Assembly (NCBI GenBank): GCA_034401795.1
Contig: CM067369.1
Span: 189,802,630-189,866,629 of the forward strand
DNA length: 64,000 nt
Reading direction: 5' to 3'
Source of the DNA: Chaetoderma sp. LZ-2023a
Taxonomy: Eukaryota; Mollusca; Caudofoveata; Chaetodermatida; Chaetodermatidae
Part shown: in pieces, positions 61,597 through 64,000 of the stretch
Numbering within the stretch: the first letter of the stretch is position 1
How the letters are laid out: the number at the start of each line of letters is the position of its first letter
Position numbers and translations under genes: made by a program
Notes under the pieces: generated by a model
The model's database searches: none
Told to the model about the DNA's origin: nothing
The model's input: only the letters and a program-made list of their open reading frames with translations

Positions 61597-64000
61597 TTAA
61601 ACAATACCACAATACCAGCTAATAAGTGTACACATTTTAACATTCTCATCATCGTCGTCATCAGGTCCAGGCATATTATGAGTATTTTCACAGCATTGGC
61701 TATTTTCATCACAAACACACATCTCTGTGCCTGTTAGACTGTCTTTTGCATGAACATAATCCTGTTCCACATTTGCTGGTCTCACAGACACATTTTACAA
61801 ACTCAGTTGCATTACGAGCACGCAGCAGATTGGAAACATTGAGTAGCAACATTCTATCCTTTTCTTACCGGCCATATTCTGCAGGCGGTGGACGGTTAGG
61901 ATTAGCTACAGAATAGTGCCACATCATAGCATGGTACTGTGCATGGACAATATGTTGCTTCAAGGCCTCTCGAGTAGGGTGAAGTTTCTCTGCTTCAGCC
62001 CGGTTTTTTTCTGAACAGATGACGTCTATGTTTGCTGACCTCTGTTATCTTTTCATGTGCTCAGATGGCCGTGGAATCTTCCCTACTTTGTCGAATGCAC
62101 CAAGGACATTGTTACTGTGTTACTGGACGTTTGCAATCTTTTCCAGCATGCTACCTTTCCATTCCCACATATTCTCCCAGTGTTATCGAGGCCGGTATAG
62201 GCATGAAAACCTGGAAGCCAGTCTTTGGCAAATAGCTTTGTAGACATGTTGCAAATTTACTAACTGTCCCCCCCCCAACGGTTGCATACATGTGTTGTTG
62301 TTGAGACTAGGGAATTTCTGCAGAGCTATGACAAATACGGCTGCATCAGGAGACATAATCGGCACCTCATGAGCATGCTGACCAACATGTATAGCATGAG
62401 GAATCGGCATAGTATCTGCTTCATCATTATTGTTGGATAGCTGCTTGATATCATGATGGTTCGATTTAGCACTACTTTTGTTGCCCACAACCAAGACAAT
62501 GGGATCATGCTTGAATTGGTCAAGTAATTTGTCAGCCGAATAGACAATAATACCATCTTTGTTTTTGCTGTTGGTGAGAAAGCGTTTGAGTGGCATCTTG
62601 ATTAGCACTGAATCTGAAATTCCATAGCTGCACCAATGTGTGGCCTCCTTTGGCGACGATTTCGTGTACCTTCTTTGAGCAAATACTCCATATCACATCG
62701 ATCAAATACTGTATGGACAATTTCATACTTCCTCGACTTCAAATCAATTAGATGTACATACTGCCTGGATATTTATGCACCTGACTTGATAGTCTGACCT
62801 GATATTTCCTGTACAACCGACACAGCATTAATCACAATGGCTCTAGTAATGACTTGTTCATCAACATATTGACTAGTCTTCTACCTTTGATGCCATTTTA
62901 CTTTAATCTGTAGAGGGAAAAGGAGAACGATCTGGTGAAAACAAAGATCATGAAAGGCATCAAGATTTGTATTCGTCAATCACTTCCAGTAGATCAATGT
63001 TTGTGTGCGATCGTGCAATGAGTAGCCGTCTTGCAAACAGATCTGTTTTCTTTTAGCTCAACCTCGCTTGTTCTCAGATTCACCGTAACAACTTGGATTC
63101 CATCAGTCAAGTTCAGCAGATTGCGTTTAGTCATTCTTTCCCAGAGATTAGGGGGACCTATGATGCATTCTTCTACAACATTACTATAGAGTTCCATTCC
63201 TCCATTCTCACTGCCCAATATATCATGTTCTATATTCACTGGTATTAGGGCCTTTGTATCAATGTTGATTAGATGATCATTCTCATCAGTAAAAGGGTTA
63301 CACTCAGCAACCACGGCTTCTGTATGTTTTGTTCATGTCACATAACTATGGCATCAGATAGCTCATGACGCTTTGTCCTGTGTTGTTGAGAAATATTTGC
63401 GATACTTTGTAGATCATCTGAGACAAATACACACTGGGGCGAGCAAGAAAAAAATGGGTAGTGCTGCAGGCTTCTGCATTATTCTGCCAAGCACACCTTT
63501 GACATTTATTATCTTATTAACTATGCTCCATATTATGGTCTAGTCATGTCTACCCAAATGACATCTCAACGATGTCAGTTTTAGGAAAGAAATGCCTGCA
63601 CATTCTGTCTAGGGTAGATGTAGTAGCCCATTTGCTTCCCAAGTTGCATAAATGAAAAGAAGTAGAATCATAACCATTTCCATATACCCATGCTTTAAAC
63701 AAGTGAGCAGGTTTTCATGAATTGTATGCAGCTGATATTGTAATTGGTTCTGCTTTCAAGTGTTCTTTTCATATATTTCCTTTGAGAATTTGACGTGTTA
63801 TCAAGGGCCCATATAGATTAGATTCAATCCAAGCCTCGTCAAGTCCACGGCACCCTATAGCTGAACCTACTGCCCTTAGCAGACAGTATGGAATTCACTA
63901 ATGTGAATAACCCACTGGTCATTGCAGTTTGACTCTAGCATGTCGGTTTTTTTATTTTCGAGAGAGCGTGATGTCCAAGGTAATTACCATTTTTCGACCT
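61597..64000 (-). pseudogene. Decayed copy 2 of the 'EADTR / DTDV' gene family, running off the window
   Basis: Read from the window end leftward, CNPFTDENDHLINIDTKA (about 63295) is followed by ERMTKRNLLNL (about 63135), ELKENRSV and RRLLIARSHTNIDLLEV (about 63050-62990). Next are QYVDEQVITRAI (about 62870), VFDR.DMEYLLKEGTR (about 62710) and a 141-codon frame (62183-62608) with NNNDEADTMPIPHA and SPDAAVFVIAL. The EADT motif is kept, while DTDV has become DAAV. The end has LHPTREALKQHIVHAQYHAM (about 61970), PPPAEYG, and a cysteine-rich tail (CVCETSKCGTGLCSC, then CVCDENSQCC after a frameshift near 61741) with a DDDDDE end. This tail is like the CXC-type tails of one subfamily. Many stops. 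The N-terminal half lies beyond 64000. Confidence 0.75.

Overview
This window is eukaryotic nuclear DNA. It has no bacterial-style operons, contains at least one spliced gene with GT-AG introns, and is mostly transposable elements and short repeats. The mix points to a lophotrochozoan, most likely a mollusc and possibly a bivalve: Tx1/L1-like and CR1-like LINEs, a Penelope-like element, Tc1 transposons, repeats ending in 'GCTCACCTGG', GACG-rich repeat tails, and a secreted cysteine-rich protein with lustrin-like spacing. This assignment is an inference from element types, not from a marker gene.

Layout. 0.2-4.1 kb: a decayed intronless gene (+) of a large invertebrate family recognised by an EADTR-like motif, DTDVVVLA and HAFTGCDT. 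A second, diverged decayed member lies at 61.6-64.0 kb (-) and runs off the end. 4.1-9.6 kb: foldback repeats, a Penelope-like remnant with an inserted palindromic-core repeat, a long TGCG microsatellite and other repeats. 10.0-13.4 kb: a diverged tandem duplication about 1.3 kb long. 16.1-19.4 kb: a CR1-group LINE (-) with an almost continuous endonuclease and a broken reverse transcriptase.

20.5-23.2 kb holds the one gene that looks intact. It has a TATA box, a signal peptide, and three exons whose splice sites and phases fit exactly (636 nt, 211 aa). The product is a small secreted Gly/Ala-rich protein with repeated cysteine modules ending in CC. Its introns are filled with copies of a palindromic-core repeat found at least six times in the window.

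23.3-40.9 kb: three Tx1/L1-like LINE copies (A, B, C), all on the minus strand, head to tail, with ACT/GCT trinucleotide arrays at every junction. Copy C is nearly full length and is interrupted by a complete Tc1 transposon (36.25-37.91 kb) with an intact 341-aa DD34E transposase. Removing the insert with one TA copy restores the LINE endonuclease frame. A second Tc1 copy at 51.3-53.0 kb sits in an AT microsatellite, and its transposase is frameshifted.

40.9-61.2 kb: foldbacks, minisatellites (one shared between 41.7 and 58.4 kb), a pair of inverted ~1.45-kb repeats carrying CCAAT and TATA boxes, a 356-bp palindrome, a gag-like retroelement relic (53.5-55.5 kb), a decayed PC4-like DNA-binding domain (57.8-58.2 kb), and long tandem repeats. 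About 55.5-57.8 kb shows nothing recognisable. All family assignments come from reading motifs by eye; no search was run.
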